Assembly (NCBI GenBank): GCA_036897445.1
Contig: JAYMTL010000017.1
Coordinates: 124,001 to 188,000, forward strand
Direction: 5' to 3'
From: Pelargonium tetragonum
Taxonomy: Eukaryota; Streptophyta; Magnoliopsida; Geraniales; Geraniaceae
DNA length: 64,000 nt
Below are positions 14,532-27,220 of the stretch, in pieces (position 1 is the stretch's first letter; every line of letters starts with the position of its first letter). The notes under the pieces were generated by a model, which was not told the DNA's origin, made no database searches, and saw nothing but the letters and a program-made list of their open reading frames with translations. The position numbers were made by a program, and so were the translations under genes.

Positions 14532-16619
14532 TTAATAGGGTAAATAAATGAGAGCTTTGTAGACCCAAATTCTTGAAAAACTTATGGAGTTGGGCTGAGT
14601 CAGCCTCATAAAAATGTTTCTTTTTGTTATACCATAAACTAAAATTATACCCACAAAGGAATTTTAGCTTTCTTTCAGCCCTTAGTTACTTTGTTAGTAG
14701 TAGGGGCTCTAACAAAAAAGTAGCATAAAATCGGACTTGGGAATTCCCTTTTAGATTATATAAAGCCAAGCCAAGGGGATGCTCTCGACTCAAGTCAAGT
14801 ATAGACTGACCTTGTTTCCTATAAGCCCCGGACTTCTTTTTAAGAAAAAGCTCTCAGCGCGCGCTGTATAAAAGGACTCTGAGTATCCTGTGCGCCTATC
14901 TTTAGATATTAGAAGAATCCTATACTATTGAAAGCTTTTGACCTCTACTAGCTTTGATCTAATTATTGCTGTACTGCAACCAAACGGAGCCCCCGTCCTC
15001 GTATAGTATATGGTTTAAAAAGACGATAGATTAGAGTTACAGGTAATGGCGAAGGACTAAGCTTCTAAATTCAGGGAACTGCAACTTCCTAAGGTTAGGG
15101 GTTATTTGGGTAAAAGGGAACCCTCGAACGAAGGAGTATATAGGAATCCGAAATTTTTATACTGAAGTTAGGATAAGGGTTTCTTGAAAATGAAAGGAAA
15201 GAAAAAGCTTTTTATTGATAGCCAAGGGACTTTACTTTCTCCTAACTAGTAAGAGAAGAAACAAAAGGGGCGCTTCTTGGGTTAAGTCTTTTTTATCTAC
15301 AAGTGTGTTGAGTTTCAATTCTATCTTTCTGAGTAGTAAGCCTCGGAAAAACCTAACTTGAAATGGCCTGGAGTACCTTATTATATCGAATCCTGGAATT
15401 ATGACCTTCAATTCGCAGCTACTATTAATTATAGAAAATGGACTTGCGCTCGGTGTGGATGTATAATTGGCTTTTACTGTCAATTAGTGTTCTCTTTCTT
15501 ACTAAGGGATCCTTGTCACTTAGGTAATTCTTCAATTCCAGTAGGGGCAGCTTGGGGGAGTCCAAGAATCTCTTGTAACTTGTTTTTACATCTGCACTCC
15601 ACTAGTTTAGTTACTGGACGAGACGAAAGGTTTATTTGGCAGAATATTCAAAGTAAAAAAAGAAAGAACGGATTGAGCAAAGTAAGGCTTACTCTTTATT
15701 TAATCTCAAAATCGAAAGTATTCCAACCACCTACATTTGGCTTTAAAGCAAATTGCTTTATCTACTGACTATGCTTCCTCTAAAAAAGTTTCCTAATTCT
15801 ATTAAGTGCTACTAGTAGGAATTAGAATACTACTACGAAAGAAATTCTATTTCTATACGAGTTCTACTTTTGTACTACGAAAAAAGAAGGAAGCACCTGT
15901 TCTTCAGTCTTATGACACCAAAGGAAGCCTCATATCATATAGGCCCGGATCCGGTATAATTGTAAAATGAAATATAGAAAAAAGAGTCTAACTTGAATAT
16001 TCTTTTACTCAAATTAGGAAAGATCCTGGGGTAGGTATAGAAGAAATTCCATCCTATTTCCTACTTACGAGGGCCCGCTCGTGTATCTCAGCCGTAAAAT
16101 ATAATAAAAAAGGATTTCCCTTAAATTAAAGTTTCTTTATAACTCAGAGGTTTCCTTTATATACTTTATAGTTATAGAATAGAGTGAATATCTGATATCT
16201 TTTTTCTCTAGTTGTAGTAGTGATTAGCATTCCTTCTTTAACTTCGGAGCAACCCGGTCAAAAGGAAGACCTTTATGCCCCTTTATATTACACAGAGTAA
16301 GCAAGAACTTAGTTCAAACTGAAAAATAGAGACTTTTTTTTAAGTTTTTTACTAAAGGTTTTATTCAGAGCACCCTTTTAATTATACGGTAGGCATAACC
16401 ATAAAATTTTTCATCTAAATTTGTCTTCTCCCCTCTAGAATCCCTTTTTCTTTTTATTATGAACATAGTATTTATCTTATTGCTTAGTCAAACCTAAGAA
16501 TATCCGTCCTTAAAGTATAGAGTAATTGAAAAGGTAGACTTACATGAGTCATAAAAGTAGGGATAACTCAGTATCTTGGGGTGCTCTTAAATTCACTCTC
16601 CTATAATATAAAAAAGCAA

Positions 16620-16653
16620 GGAGCCCCTTTTAATAGAGGAGGGGCACAGCTCC
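16620..16653. repeat. two-part inverted repeat
   Basis: An inner GCCCCT/AGGGGC stem has an 11-base loop, and an outer GGAG/CTCC pair can stack on it across a small bulge. No adjacent gene is seen. Confidence 0.5.
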
Positions 16654-17015
16654 AAATTATCAAAAATTTACGCCTTACAGACATATCCTAATATTGCCTT
16701 GTCTATTTTCTGTTGCAAACACTCAAATTAAGTGGAATGCTTCATATATAGTTTTTTCTCATTTACTAGAATTTTAGTGGAAGGATTCTTTGTGCTGAAA
16801 AGAATACCTCTAAGTACCCGCTAAAGCAAAACTTAGGGGTAAAAATTAGATATCCTGTAGTTATTTTAAATTCTCTTTTATTTAGGTTGGGCCTCTTTAG
16901 TAATCTAGTTCAAAAAAAAAGAATGATTTTCCGCAAATAGGAATAAGTAAACCCTAAAAATTTCTATTCGAACTTACCAAAGCTAAAAAAATTTTTTTTG
17001 GTATTGCAGTTTCAT

Positions 17016-17041
17016 TTCTTTATTACTTTTCTTTATTACTT
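17016..17041. repeat. 13-bp tandem duplication, two copies
   Basis: TTCTTTATTACTT occurs twice without a gap or mismatch. Confidence 0.85.
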
Positions 17042-17089
17042 TTATCTAAAGTTTACTCGTATAATACCTCGTATATGGTATGGTCTACC

Positions 17090-17690
17090 AGAAACTTACC
17101 CAAGGGGTTCACTTCCGTTTTAACGATCGAGAATTGCCTTAGAGGAAAAGAGTTGAGTTCCTTGCAAAGGCGGTTCTGGTAAAAGAAAGTTAGATATAGA
17201 GCTTAAAAGGTCTTATCGGGACTCATTGAGAGGCTAGCTGCTTAACGAGTTAACGAGACCTGGTAATTGTACAGAGCTCGTGGGTTAGCTGGGATTGGGT
17301 CAGGAAGTAGCTGCGTTTCCTCGTCAAAGGTTTGACTTTCCACGGTAAATCCTCGTGTATTTTTATAATAGGAACTCGAGCCGCAGAATAGAATCATAAT
17401 TCTTTCTCGTCCTCTCTTCGATAAGATAAAGTAACCCTAAGGCAGGTTATTAAAAAAGGAAAAGAACAGGTCTAAAGTCTAAAGAAGGGGTTGCTATAGG
17501 CCAATTTAGGCGCGGACTCCTTCAGTTTTTAGTTTAGGTTGGAGAAATCCTTTATCGATACAGGGTAACGCTTTCTTTCTTCTTTAGGTGCTTCTATCCA
17601 ATCCTACAGAGGTTTCTTTTCACGATACGCAGCTGTTTTTAGTCCTATCCTTTAGGGTTGAGATAGTAAAGTGGTCGACTCTTTGACGCG
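17090..17690 (+). repeat. G-rich block; possible repeat copy
   Basis: This short stretch is rich in plus-strand G. It contains TTAGCTGGGATT near 17283, resembling points in the blocks at about 22316 and 28068. No frame of note. The edges are estimated from composition. Confidence 0.4.
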
Positions 17691-18540
17691 CGGGCCCCAT
17701 CTAGCTAGACAAAAATTATCCTTGAGTTTAGTATTACTTCACACCCCGTATAACAGTTACAGATTCAACCTACTTTCTTCCAGGGGGCCCTTAGTTGCCT
17801 TAACCTTTTTACTTACTTTTAGAAGAGCGCTCGCTTCATTTATATAACATAACTCACCCCCTAATTCAGAAGTCACTGTGCTGAATCTAAATTGAGCAAA
17901 CCTTACTTTGAATTAGATTTTGGTTTCATACCCCGCTCTACTTGTAGAATAATTTCGTTTTTATCCTCCTTAATACATTAGAGATGGGCCCTAATAAAAA
18001 AAAGAGGCAATCCCGTGAAGCTGTAACCATAACCAGTTTCAAGGCAACAGATAGAGAGCAATTCATTCCTGGAATATAACCACTACACAGAAGAGACAAG
18101 CCCTTGACCTAAAAATGGAACTTCGAAAAACAAAAACGCTTGAGTTAAATTACGAAAGTATAAGGAAAGTTTTAGGGCTTGAAACGAGCACTTCCTTGTA
18201 TAATAAACAAAATGAGAACTTTTAAGGGAATCCTGATCTAAAAATTAACCGACTCATAAAGCTAATATAAGTGGGACTTCTATACTCTTTTTTCAATCCT
18301 TTACGCTAAGCTCCTTTTTCATACATATAGCAAGAAATTTCTAGGCGAGAAAAAGGAATTGCAATTTCTTTCTTTTTTTTTTCCTTTAAGGGCCAAAACT
18401 AGATAAACCTTTCGCTTTAGAAATTCAAATGCTGTTTTATCAGAATTTCTTAGGAATCTCTTGGACACTGGAATAGGAATTAGCAAACCCTTTCCTAAAG
18501 AAAGACAAAGATCAGTCTCCTGTGGTTAGGTTAACTAAGC
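17690..18540. other. intergenic stretch, nothing recognised
   Basis: The composition returns to an AT-rich background with somewhat more plus-strand C. I see no gene, structured RNA or clear repeat copy here. Confidence 0.6.
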
Positions 18541-21060
18541 ATCTGCAGCGTCAGAGCAATCTTTGTAGGCATCGAAAGGACCTAAGCTCTTATGTCATTT
18601 TCAAGGCTCCCTAGCTAGCTAAAGTAGACTCTAGATATAGAAGCTAAAAACTTAAAGGAGTTTACGAAGGCTTAGAAAAGCTTCCTACTTATAACGGATA
18701 TCCGATAAGAAGAAGGAGGCGTAGGGAAAGTCTCAAAGGAATTTATAGAGAGTAAGAAGTTCTTTCTTGCAATTAGAGCCTGCGACTTAATAGGAATATG
18801 TCAAGTTTTCCATTAGTTATAGGTCAAAATTCTAGTCAAGCTTCCTGGACGGGCCCGCTCAGTTTTATGGCATGTAGAGTTCCCTGTGGAAAGTCTTGCT
18901 TTTCTGTATAAAGATAAGGGAGATCTTAAGTCGGTGAGAAAGAGTTAAGGTCTAGCTCTCAGAAAGGTATGGAGTTTCAGAGTACTCTAATTCATTTAGG
19001 GGCAAGGGTTAAACCGGAGTCTTTACTGAACGGGGCTCTCTTTCCAAAGTTGGAATGAAACTAAGTTACTAAGTTGAATAGTAGGAGCTTTTATAAGACA
19101 TCCTTGCAATAAGAGAAGCCTCTAATCAAGAAGAAAGTCTTACTCAAAATTACAGTCTAAAAAAAGGGCCCTGTAATGCCTAACCAGTCAAGCTAGTGTA
19201 GCGGGAAAGCCCTGGTAAAGTTTAATTAGGAGAGTTCCAAAAGGCTTCTATAACCTCGACAAGGGAGGGGGTTCCTATTATGTAACTGAGAGGACTTTTT
19301 CCAATGTAAAAGTGTCTTCCCAGAATTCGAAGTCTAGTTAGCAGGTTTCCGGGTTCAGGTTAAGTAAGGGAGTTTCATAACTAGATTCAAAAGGGGGTCC
19401 TGTAGTGGTTGGGTGTTTTGAAGATGTATATTTTCTTGGTCTTATCTCCAGGGTTTTCCTTAATAGAATAGAACAGGGGTTTCCTCTAAGTAGGTTCAGC
19501 TTTAGCGTTTAGAAGGCCCCCTTTTTAGTTTAGCATCAGAAGGTCTTGGGTTTTCTTCTTGTCGGGTCTTTCTTTTATAGGCTAGGTTTCTGGTTCTGGG
19601 TATTCAGTAATTCAAGGAGCTTTAAGTGAAGCTATAAGTCCAATTTTCGATAAATAGAAGATACAATGTGTAGGTAGTTTAAATTAAAGAGGGGTTTCCT
19701 AAATAAGAATAAAGCAGGCAGAGTGAATGTTGACTCTAGAAGCTGTATAGGCTAGTCCCTAACTCTAAATAAGATAAGGGATTGCAAAAGAAAGACGAAA
19801 GACTGTGAAATTGGAGGAATAGGGAACCCGCTTACTAAGTACCTAAACTAAAGGTCTTTTATATTCTATATAGAAACTTTGACAGGGTTCTACTGAATCC
19901 CAAACCTGTTTTATTGTGAGCTTTAGAAAGTTTTGAAGTAGCGTTTTGGGTTATCGGGTTTTACAACTCTCGATAAAGGGTCTATTTCGTTTAGGGATTC
20001 CCCAGGTAGGAATTTCTTTTTTAGGTGGGTAATTTCTAAAAATAGGATCTTTTTCCTTCTGCTGCCAGTGCTTTAGAGTTTTTAGAGTTCAGCCGCTTAA
20101 CTAGGCAAGGTTTTTAGTAAACAAATTTGAAGTTGGATAGAGGCATTTCCCGGATTCCAGGTTCATAAAGTTCCGTGGGTGTTATAGGCTAAAAGTCTAA
20201 AAGTAAGATTTTTCAAGATAAAGGGCTTGGGTAGGAAAGGTTTCACTGAAATAGGTTACACAAATTAGGCCTAGTTCTGGGCTGGGGAAGTTGTAAAAGT
20301 GCCAAAACGGGAGCGCAGAAGGAAGGGGTCTTCGAAGAAAGTCAGTCATTAGTTTCCTGTAAATAAAATAGATAAATAGTAAGGTTTCCTCTTCATTCTT
20401 AATTGGGTATGGGTTCTTAACGAGAAAGGGATTTTATAGATAGTCAGTAATAGAGGCAGCCGGGTTGAGTAAGTAATGAAGGTTGTAGTAAACTAGTGAT
20501 ACAGAGTTCAGAGGGTTTAGAAGTAGTAGATTTTGAGTCTAAGAGTAAGGTGCAGAATCCAAGTCTAGCTAAGAGGGTTCTCTTTCCGAAGAAAGTTTGA
20601 GGCGCAGCAGCTTAGAATGAAGTCTCAAGTTCCTGAAAAAGTTATGCTCGCTCTATATGAAAAACCAAGAAACCCATTTCAACAAAAAGTCTCGAGTTTT
20701 TTAAAAAAAGGTAGTCCAGCCTTATACTTAACTTAAAAGTAGTCGAAGTCTAAGAAATGCCCCTAAAATAGACACTTTTTTGCTTCTTTTAGGGATTTGA
20801 AAATTCTGGGTTTTCCTGTCGTTAGGTATTCTTTTTTGGGCTCCTTTTAGGTTTTCTGGATATTCCTATTCAGATAGTGAAGGGATACGTTATCACAAGG
20901 GTTCTTACTTCGATTTGTATTTGTTTTCACACAAGTCTTTTTGTATTTAGATTTTAGTATTATCAGTAGCAAGAGCAGGGGGCGTAAATAAGAAGGGCTC
21001 CGGATTATGCAGGAGTAAACAAAAAGGAAAGATATGCGCAGGATAGAGGAAGAGCATAGT
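18540..21060 (+). repeat. G-rich, C-poor block; diverged repeat copy
   Basis: Shared markers include an AACCtGTTTTATT...CTTTAGAAAG segment (19899-19943, matching 63741-63783). TAGGTTTCTGGTTCTGGGTA near 19583 matches a segment near 22646. TTTTGAGTCTAAGAGTAAG (20531-20549) recurs at 50885 and 59354. Plus-strand frames are closed by frequent TAG and TGA, so it is not a coding array. The order of markers suggests a long unit that has decayed by substitutions and indels. Confidence 0.5.
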
Positions 21061-21860
21061 AGCTAATGGTTTTTAACAAACGGGTTTCTTTATTACCGGT
21101 GTATCTATTAATTACATTACCTTGGGGTTTTTAAGAGTTTCAATTAAATGTCCTTTTTGTATCATGACTGACAGTTTACTGAATTTTACAGGGATATTGG
21201 AAACTAATCAAAGAAGTTATTCAATTAAGGTATTCTACTTCTTTCTTTAAGAGTAAGCGCTCCCCCGAGTAAAACAGGCTCTAATATTAATAAGTTATAA
21301 CGGGTGTTTTTAGATAAAAAGTTCACGTGCCCTTCCTTACAAGGGTCCTTGTTACTCATTCTCGACGAGTTTACAAAAATGCACTAAGGAACCATTCCCT
21401 TTATGAAAACCCGGCTCGTTCTATCTTTCTTTTTTCGGTTTGAGCTTTCTAATTCCCAAGTGCGTACCTCAAGCCTGTATCTTTTACTTTAGGGTTCGGA
21501 GTCTCGACTTAGCATAAACTTGAGATAAAAACAGAATAAGAAAGAACTTAGGATCCCTTGCTATTATTTAAAAGTGCCGGGTGTCAGTTCCTCTCAGTAA
21601 TAACCAGTAAAAACTCCTATATAAGATACGTCAGACCTATAAGGTTTTTATTGTGATCTATGTGATTTTTGAAACGAAAAAAAGAAACTCCGGGAGAAAG
21701 ACTCCTAATAGAGGCCTCCTAACTTTTCCCGAGGCACAAATTTATGAAACTTTTATCTTCGAGTATACAAAAACCCCTATATCAACCTTTTGAACTCTGG
21801 TAACTCCTTAAATAGCCAACATCTCCAAAAGCCTATATATCTGCTCAAAAGAAACCAAGT
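21060..21860. other. intergenic stretch, nothing recognised
   Basis: AT-rich background between two G-rich blocks. I see no gene or notable structure. Confidence 0.6.
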
Positions 21861-24800
21861 ATAGTAAAAAATCTCATTAAGTTGAATAGGTAACCAGGTT
21901 AATCAGTACCTCAAGTAAAGAAAAAAAGGGTCCCGGATAAATAAGCGGGATTCCCTTTCATTTGTATTCCTATATAGAGTTCTTGTACTTAGACTGAGTT
22001 GGTTTTTCTTGGAAGCATTTCCTTTGTGAATGTCAAATTGAGTGTTCCTGAATAGGAGGGTAGGTTTTCAGTTAAGCTGATAGGGATTTTCTTAGAAATT
22101 CAAATAGGAAGGGGTTGAGACTGAAGTAGTTTTCTCAGTGAAGCTAAAGCCAGTCCAATTCTTGGTAAAGGTAGCAGCGGTGCTCTCTTTTAGGGATGGG
22201 CAGGACTTTTTATTATAGGTAGGGGGTTTCTTTCTCAGGGTATGCTTGTCTAAAACCCGGGTAAGCCTCTTAGACTTTCTTTCCTTATGTTATGGTTTTC
22301 CGATTCGCTCATTCATAGTTGGGATTTATAAAAAGAGGGTCGGTTACCAAAGAGTGAATCTCTATAGGATAATCTATAATTCTATAGGAAACTCTTAAAA
22401 TAAAACATAGTCAATTTTTACTGGATAGGCCGGTCTCTCAATCTTAAAAAAAGAGTCAAAACTGGTGCGCAATAGGCCTTGATGGGGAATGCCTCGGTAC
22501 ATCAACTCAAGAAAAATGACATTCTGGATAATGGTTTTGGCATTGTTTACTTGAATCTGCATTCCTGGTTTTCTTGATTTTATCGATCGGAGAGTCTTAG
22601 ATTTGGTCAAGGAGTTTGCTGCTCTTAATGCTTAATGTATGTTCCTAGGTTTCTGGTTCTAGATATTCGCTGGGTATTCAGATAAGGGAACATGGTAATG
22701 TCATTACAATCTACTGAATTCCTTCTCTTTTTTTTTAAGTGATTAAAATCAGCCACAGAAGATTTTTGAACCCATGGCCATACCTTTTCCAGAATCACGT
22801 TTGAACATTGCATCTCTAGAAGCGCTCTTGGCCTATCAAACAGCTGAGAGTCCTTCTTATATTCTCTTATAAAGTATGGGTCTTTTACTTCAGAGGTACT
22901 GCTAACGAGACTGGGATTTTAGAGATCTTAAGTCAGAGAGGTAGTTCGTAAGAAAGTCAATTCTTATAGGGGAGATTTCCTATAACCCTAAAACTAAGAA
23001 GCAATTTCTAAAGTCAGTCTTTTTCGTTGAATAAGCAGAAGACAAGTGTAGTAGGAGCGCCAAGATTTCTTTTAAATTGAAAGTAGGAAGCTTTCAAAAA
23101 AGTAATAGAAAAATCTAGCTATTTTGGGTAAAGAACTCGGTAGTTGTGTTTTCTCGTTTCAAGTGAGATTTGACAGTTACGGGATATTTGTAAAGGTAGG
23201 TTCTGTCTGTTTCGTAAATTGAGTTTAGTTACAAGGAATTTGCTTTCATTTCTTAAGTAGTCGAATTCAGAGGTTTCTATTGAAAAAGAAACGGGCTAAG
23301 CTAAGATAGGCTCCGAAGAAAGTGAAAGCTCCAGGTAGTCTGGGATATTTACAACAAAAAAGAGGCAAGCAATTCAGAAGTTTCCACGTCAGTAAGTTTC
23401 AGAAAGCAAATAAAGAAAAAGGAATGAAATTGAATTGAAAAGAAACCTAATAGAGTCGGGTGGTAAATAGGGTGGAACCCGGTTACAAGGTACCTAAAGT
23501 ACAGAAAAAAAGGACACTCTGGATATAATATAAACTTTTTGTTTCAATTACTGGAGCGGATAAGCTGAGCTAAAGTGGTAGCGCAAGTTGTTTTTTTCTT
23601 ATATACCGGGTCTGCCTCATAAGTCAACCAGGGGTTTCTAGATAGATAATAAAGGAGATTCTTGTTTAGAAGAGTGAAATGAGGTTTTTACAAGGGTATG
23701 GCTTTCGAGTAAGGTAAGAAAGTTTCAAAAAGCAATTCTATAAAATATAGTCAATCTTGACTCTAAATAGGTAAAAAACCAACACCCGACTTAGTATAGA
23801 TATTTGGCATTCTAGGTACAAACTTCCGCATTGTTTACTTTTTTTTTTACAGGAAATTCTAAAGAGGAGTTGCTTTGTTTCAATTAGTATGTAGCTATAA
23901 GACTGAGGATCCGGGTTGGTGTATCACGGGGAACTCTTCGTATTGAAAAGCCTTTCCCTTCTGCTGTGAGTTTTCTAAGGAGGTTCTGGCATAGTTCTAG
24001 TACTTAGCTCTCTTTTTATTGAAATTTTTGTAAAAGTAAAAGGTAGGTATAGAGTAAGAGGGGGTTTCATATTAGTAGGCACTCCTCGATATTTTAGCTA
24101 TACAAGTCAACAAGGAATTTAGAGATAGTAAGTCAAAGGGGGCAGTCTAAGAGTTTGTTGTCTTTTATGAAGTCTTTTTGAGAGGGAGGTAGATTTCCTA
24201 GTCTGAATGTCAAAAAGTATGAGCTTTCACTGCAAAACGGAATTTTTCTTTCAGTCGCGCTATAAGTCAAAGTCCTGAATTCACTCTTGCTTGTATATGA
24301 AACATAACTTTTTGCGAAAAAGAGGCCAAAAAGAGATCTTAGGAAGAGAAACTTTTTGGCTGTTCAGATTTTGACCCCTGTCAAATCAAGAAAGTGCAGT
24401 TTATAAGATCGGTTTCAAATTACACAAAAAGTAGGTCAGCTATAATAGCAAAAGTAAGAAATCGAAGGAGAAAGTCTCGGATGTAAGGCGGGCCGTACAA
24501 TCAGTTCTGTCCTCCAATTCCTGGGTCTTTGTTATCCGGAGTCCGTACTTTTGAAATCTGATAAAGGGTAAGATGTAGTAAGCTGGATTGTTTACACGGG
24601 AATTTCCGGGTTTTGCTCATTTTTCTTATTGTAAGAAAGAGAATCCTTTTATAGAATCAAGTACCCCTACTTTCGGGAGTTTAAGCCCTAGTTTTTGAGA
24701 GATAGAGTTTAGATTGAAAGGGGCTTTTATTAAGAAAAAGTAGGTGTAGAGATTTCCTAGGCTTCAGGTTTTTTAATAATAGAGTTGAGTAGTTTGGGAT

Positions 24801-25360
24801 ATGCAGAAGAAAGTCAAGGTATTTAAAAGTCTGGGATAGGTAAGAAAGAAAGCTAGTTGGGAGTCTGGAAAACCCTGGGAAATCCTAATTATAAGGAGCC
24901 CTTTGTGTCCTTAGAAAGTAACGAGTTGATAGTAACTCAAACTTTTTCCAATGTGAAATTGAAGTAGAGAGTTTCCCTTCTTTAGTTTGGGGAGTAGGTC
25001 TAACTGGCATCTTCTGATTACTTGCTTTAGTTTTCTTATGACTTCATTTTTTTAGATTCTGTCTTTTAGTTAGATTCTTTGTACTAGGCTTAGTCAGACA
25101 AGAGCTAGAGGGAGGCTTTTGAAATTCTATAATATTGGAAATCCTAAAAGGTTTTTACTGAAAAATATCAAAAGTGTGACTTAAGTGGACATGCCGAACC
25201 CTTTTTGAAAATCCGGTAGCTAAGACTAAGAGTCGTTGTGAAATAGGTCTTCTGCGTCTTGCTAAGGGCCTCCTTCTTTTGTTGTAAATATCCAGAAAGT
25301 GAAAATAGGGGAAAGATTTTCATAAAGTAGAAAAAGGATGAACTATTGCGAGCATCTAAA
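21860..25360 (+). repeat. largest G-rich block; several repeat copies
   Basis: This 3.5-kb block shares sequence with most of the others. 21865-22330 is collinear with 27645-28085. 22349-22394 matches 40394-40435. 23538-23581 matches 63808-63852. AAAGTCAATTCTTAT (22953-22967) recurs at 7303. 24345-24458 matches 8207-8315. It also repeats itself: the ATAGTCAAT and GCATTGTTTACTT markers occur near 22405/22531 and again near 23747/23832. No protein family was recognised on either strand. Internal repetition suggests nested or tandem copies of one old unit. Confidence 0.55.
24345..24458 (+). repeat. dispersed repeat, copy 2 (partner at 8207-8315)
   Basis: It matches copy 1 over its whole length by eye, with CAGATTTTGAC, AAATCAAGAAA and GTCAGCTATAATAGCAAAAG in the same order. 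A weaker third copy may begin at 59817, where TTGTTCAGATGTTGAC occurs. Confidence 0.7.
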
Positions 25361-25890
25361 TGCGGGATCCTACGTATTCAAAAGCTAATTTAAAAGAAAG
25401 AAGAAACCCTTACCTAGAATACAGAATCTATAATTCTAAAACAAAAGGAATACCAGGAATTCAAAGAAAAGGAGTAAGTCAAATAAGACTAATGAGAAGA
25501 AAGAAGAATCTAAAACAACAAGAAGAAGTAAGGCAGTTGCGGGTGGTAAGTGTCTTATCCTTGCTAACTCACTCTATTCACTACTATAACGATAACCTCC
25601 TAAACTCAGAGTTTAGTATACTATCAAGACAATCTAAGGCCTTAACCCTCTCTAAAGAAAAGCTTCACAAACAAGACAGGGAGGGAATACACCTGAGCAA
25701 CCTAATTCTATTTCCGGTTTTTGTCGACTCGAACCCTGACACTCCTTTTATTTACACTAATGATTTCACAATTACATTAAGCTCTATCTCGAAGCTACTT
25801 ACCTCTTCTTTTTCTAGAGTCATCTATTTCACGATGTTCTTATATAATTATCTACGCGATTTCTTGTTTTTGTTAGAATCTAAAGTATAA
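25360..25890 (+). CDS. unrecognised 176-codon open reading frame
   Basis: This is the longest open frame in the window, starting at ATG and ending at TAA. I recognise no family. Residues 1-61 are strongly basic, including MRRKKNLKQQEEVRQLR at 45-61, and could be helical. The middle is polar. Residues about 154-172 (VIYFTMFLYNYLRDFLFLL) are hydrophobic enough for one membrane segment. At the local base composition I estimate about 0.03 frames this long by chance in the window, so it is unusual but not proof of a gene. Two facts count against it. There is no ribosome binding site before the ATG. The second half also lies in a C/T-rich stretch, where stop codons are scarce. It sits at the right edge of the large G-rich block 21860-25360 with no gene beside it. 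It could be an orphan organelle ORF, a remnant of a mobile-element protein, or chance. Confidence 0.2.
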   Translation: MRDPTYSKANLKERRNPYLEYRIYNSKTKGIPGIQRKGVSQIRLMRRKKNLKQQEEVRQLRVVSVLSLLTHSIHYYNDNLLNSEFSILSRQSKALTLSKEKLHKQDREGIHLSNLILFPVFVDSNPDTPFIYTNDFTITLSSISKLLTSSFSRVIYFTMFLYNYLRDFLFLLESKV

Positions 25891-27220
25891 AAGCTTCCCA
25901 TTTTCTATTCTAAATCAAGCAAAAGGTTTCTATTTTATAGTTGAGGAGTTTGAGTATCTTAATTAGGGGATCCTGCTTTTTTGAAAACCGTAGCAAAGAA
26001 AGTAAGCACTGTATGAGAGAATTCCGGAAAGAAATAAGAAAGAAAGTTCTAATTCATATTATATACCTAAAAAAACTATAGCAAGCTATGAGAACCCGAG
26101 AGGATACCCCGATTTTTGGCTTTTCGTATAACTTAAAATAAGGTATAAATCTTGCTTTTTCCTTTCTTTTGTATCACAGGCTGTAACAAAATCATAATTC
26201 ATTGGTTCAAACACCCTACTATTACTGGGTACTTCACTATTTGCGGCTATTAATTCATTCATAGTAAGAGCTCTATCGCAGTTATAAGCATCCCCCTCTT
26301 CACCAACAAAGATTCTGAAAGAGGAAATCAAGCTCTTTTTGTTTCACATTCTTTTCTTTTAGCAGGCAGCCCTGGTTACTCTTTAGTTGCTTAATCCTTA
26401 TGTTTTGCTGTATCCTGTCGAAGCCAGTATGTCTGGTTGGAAAAAGCCTTATAATGAAAATGAAAGCAAAGGCATTCTGTATAATAAAAAAGAATTGCTA
26501 TAACTCTAAAAAATTCATAAAAGAAGTTACATTGAATTCTCCGGAGTTCAAACCGTTCTTTTTTAGTTACCAACAAGTGTATCTGTGCTTTCTCTCTTTT
26601 CAGGGAAACTTGCAGCTATTAACTCCCTCAGCTAAAGGTCTTATTAAAAAAGTGCGATTTTTAGAAGTTACGAAAGATTCCTCGTTATAAGTCATTTCGC
26701 TTGGATGTTCCCTTTTTGCTAATTTCCTTTTTTCGACGAGAAGTAGAATCTTCTCCCTTTAGTTCAAGGCAGAGTGTAGAATAAGTATAAAAACTCAAAC
26801 TTTTAGTGAAAAAGTAACCGATATTTGAGCTCGTAAAAACCCTATTTATATAATTTGACTCCCGACTTTCTTTACTATATCCGGGATACAGAAACGGGTA
26901 CAACAAAGTAAGATGGACCCCTGGTATCTTATTTTTAAATCATAAAAAGGTCTTTTGGGTTAAAAGAAAGGCTAAAAGCAGCTTTAACAAAAAGATTTAA
27001 GGAAACCCCATGCAAGAAAAAGGAGAAACAAGTTCCTTTTTGTTTAGGCAGAAGTCCTCGAGTAGACCTTCCTTTTAAGGGGAACCAAATTCGCGATAGA
27101 TTTTTGGTTATACTTGGTTTATTAGGAACAAAGCCATAAAAATTATTCTATTATAAGATTCTCCTACCCTTAACATAGGTAGAAGTTTATTCAGTTTTTG
27201 TTAGTATATCCTCTCCGAAA
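25890..27220. other. AT-rich intergenic stretch, no gene seen
   Basis: Open frames reach at most 96 codons and overlap one another on opposite strands (26391-26690), a sign of chance. No structured RNA was recognised. Confidence 0.65.

Larger units (their letters stand above)
7440..17090. other. AT-rich intergenic stretch, no gene seen
   Basis: About 9.6 kb without a recognisable gene. Open frames reach at most 136 codons (15358-15768, from a TTG start), which is about chance length. It holds one isolated repeat copy (8207-8315), the hairpins at 11426-11438, 14507-14531 and 16620-16653, and a 13-bp tandem duplication (17016-17041). Confidence 0.7.

Noticed and set aside
15358-15768. 136-codon plus-strand frame from a TTG start
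   Set aside because: About 0.5 frames of this length are expected by chance in the window. There is no recognisable domain and no ribosome binding site, and it overlaps another frame on the opposite strand.
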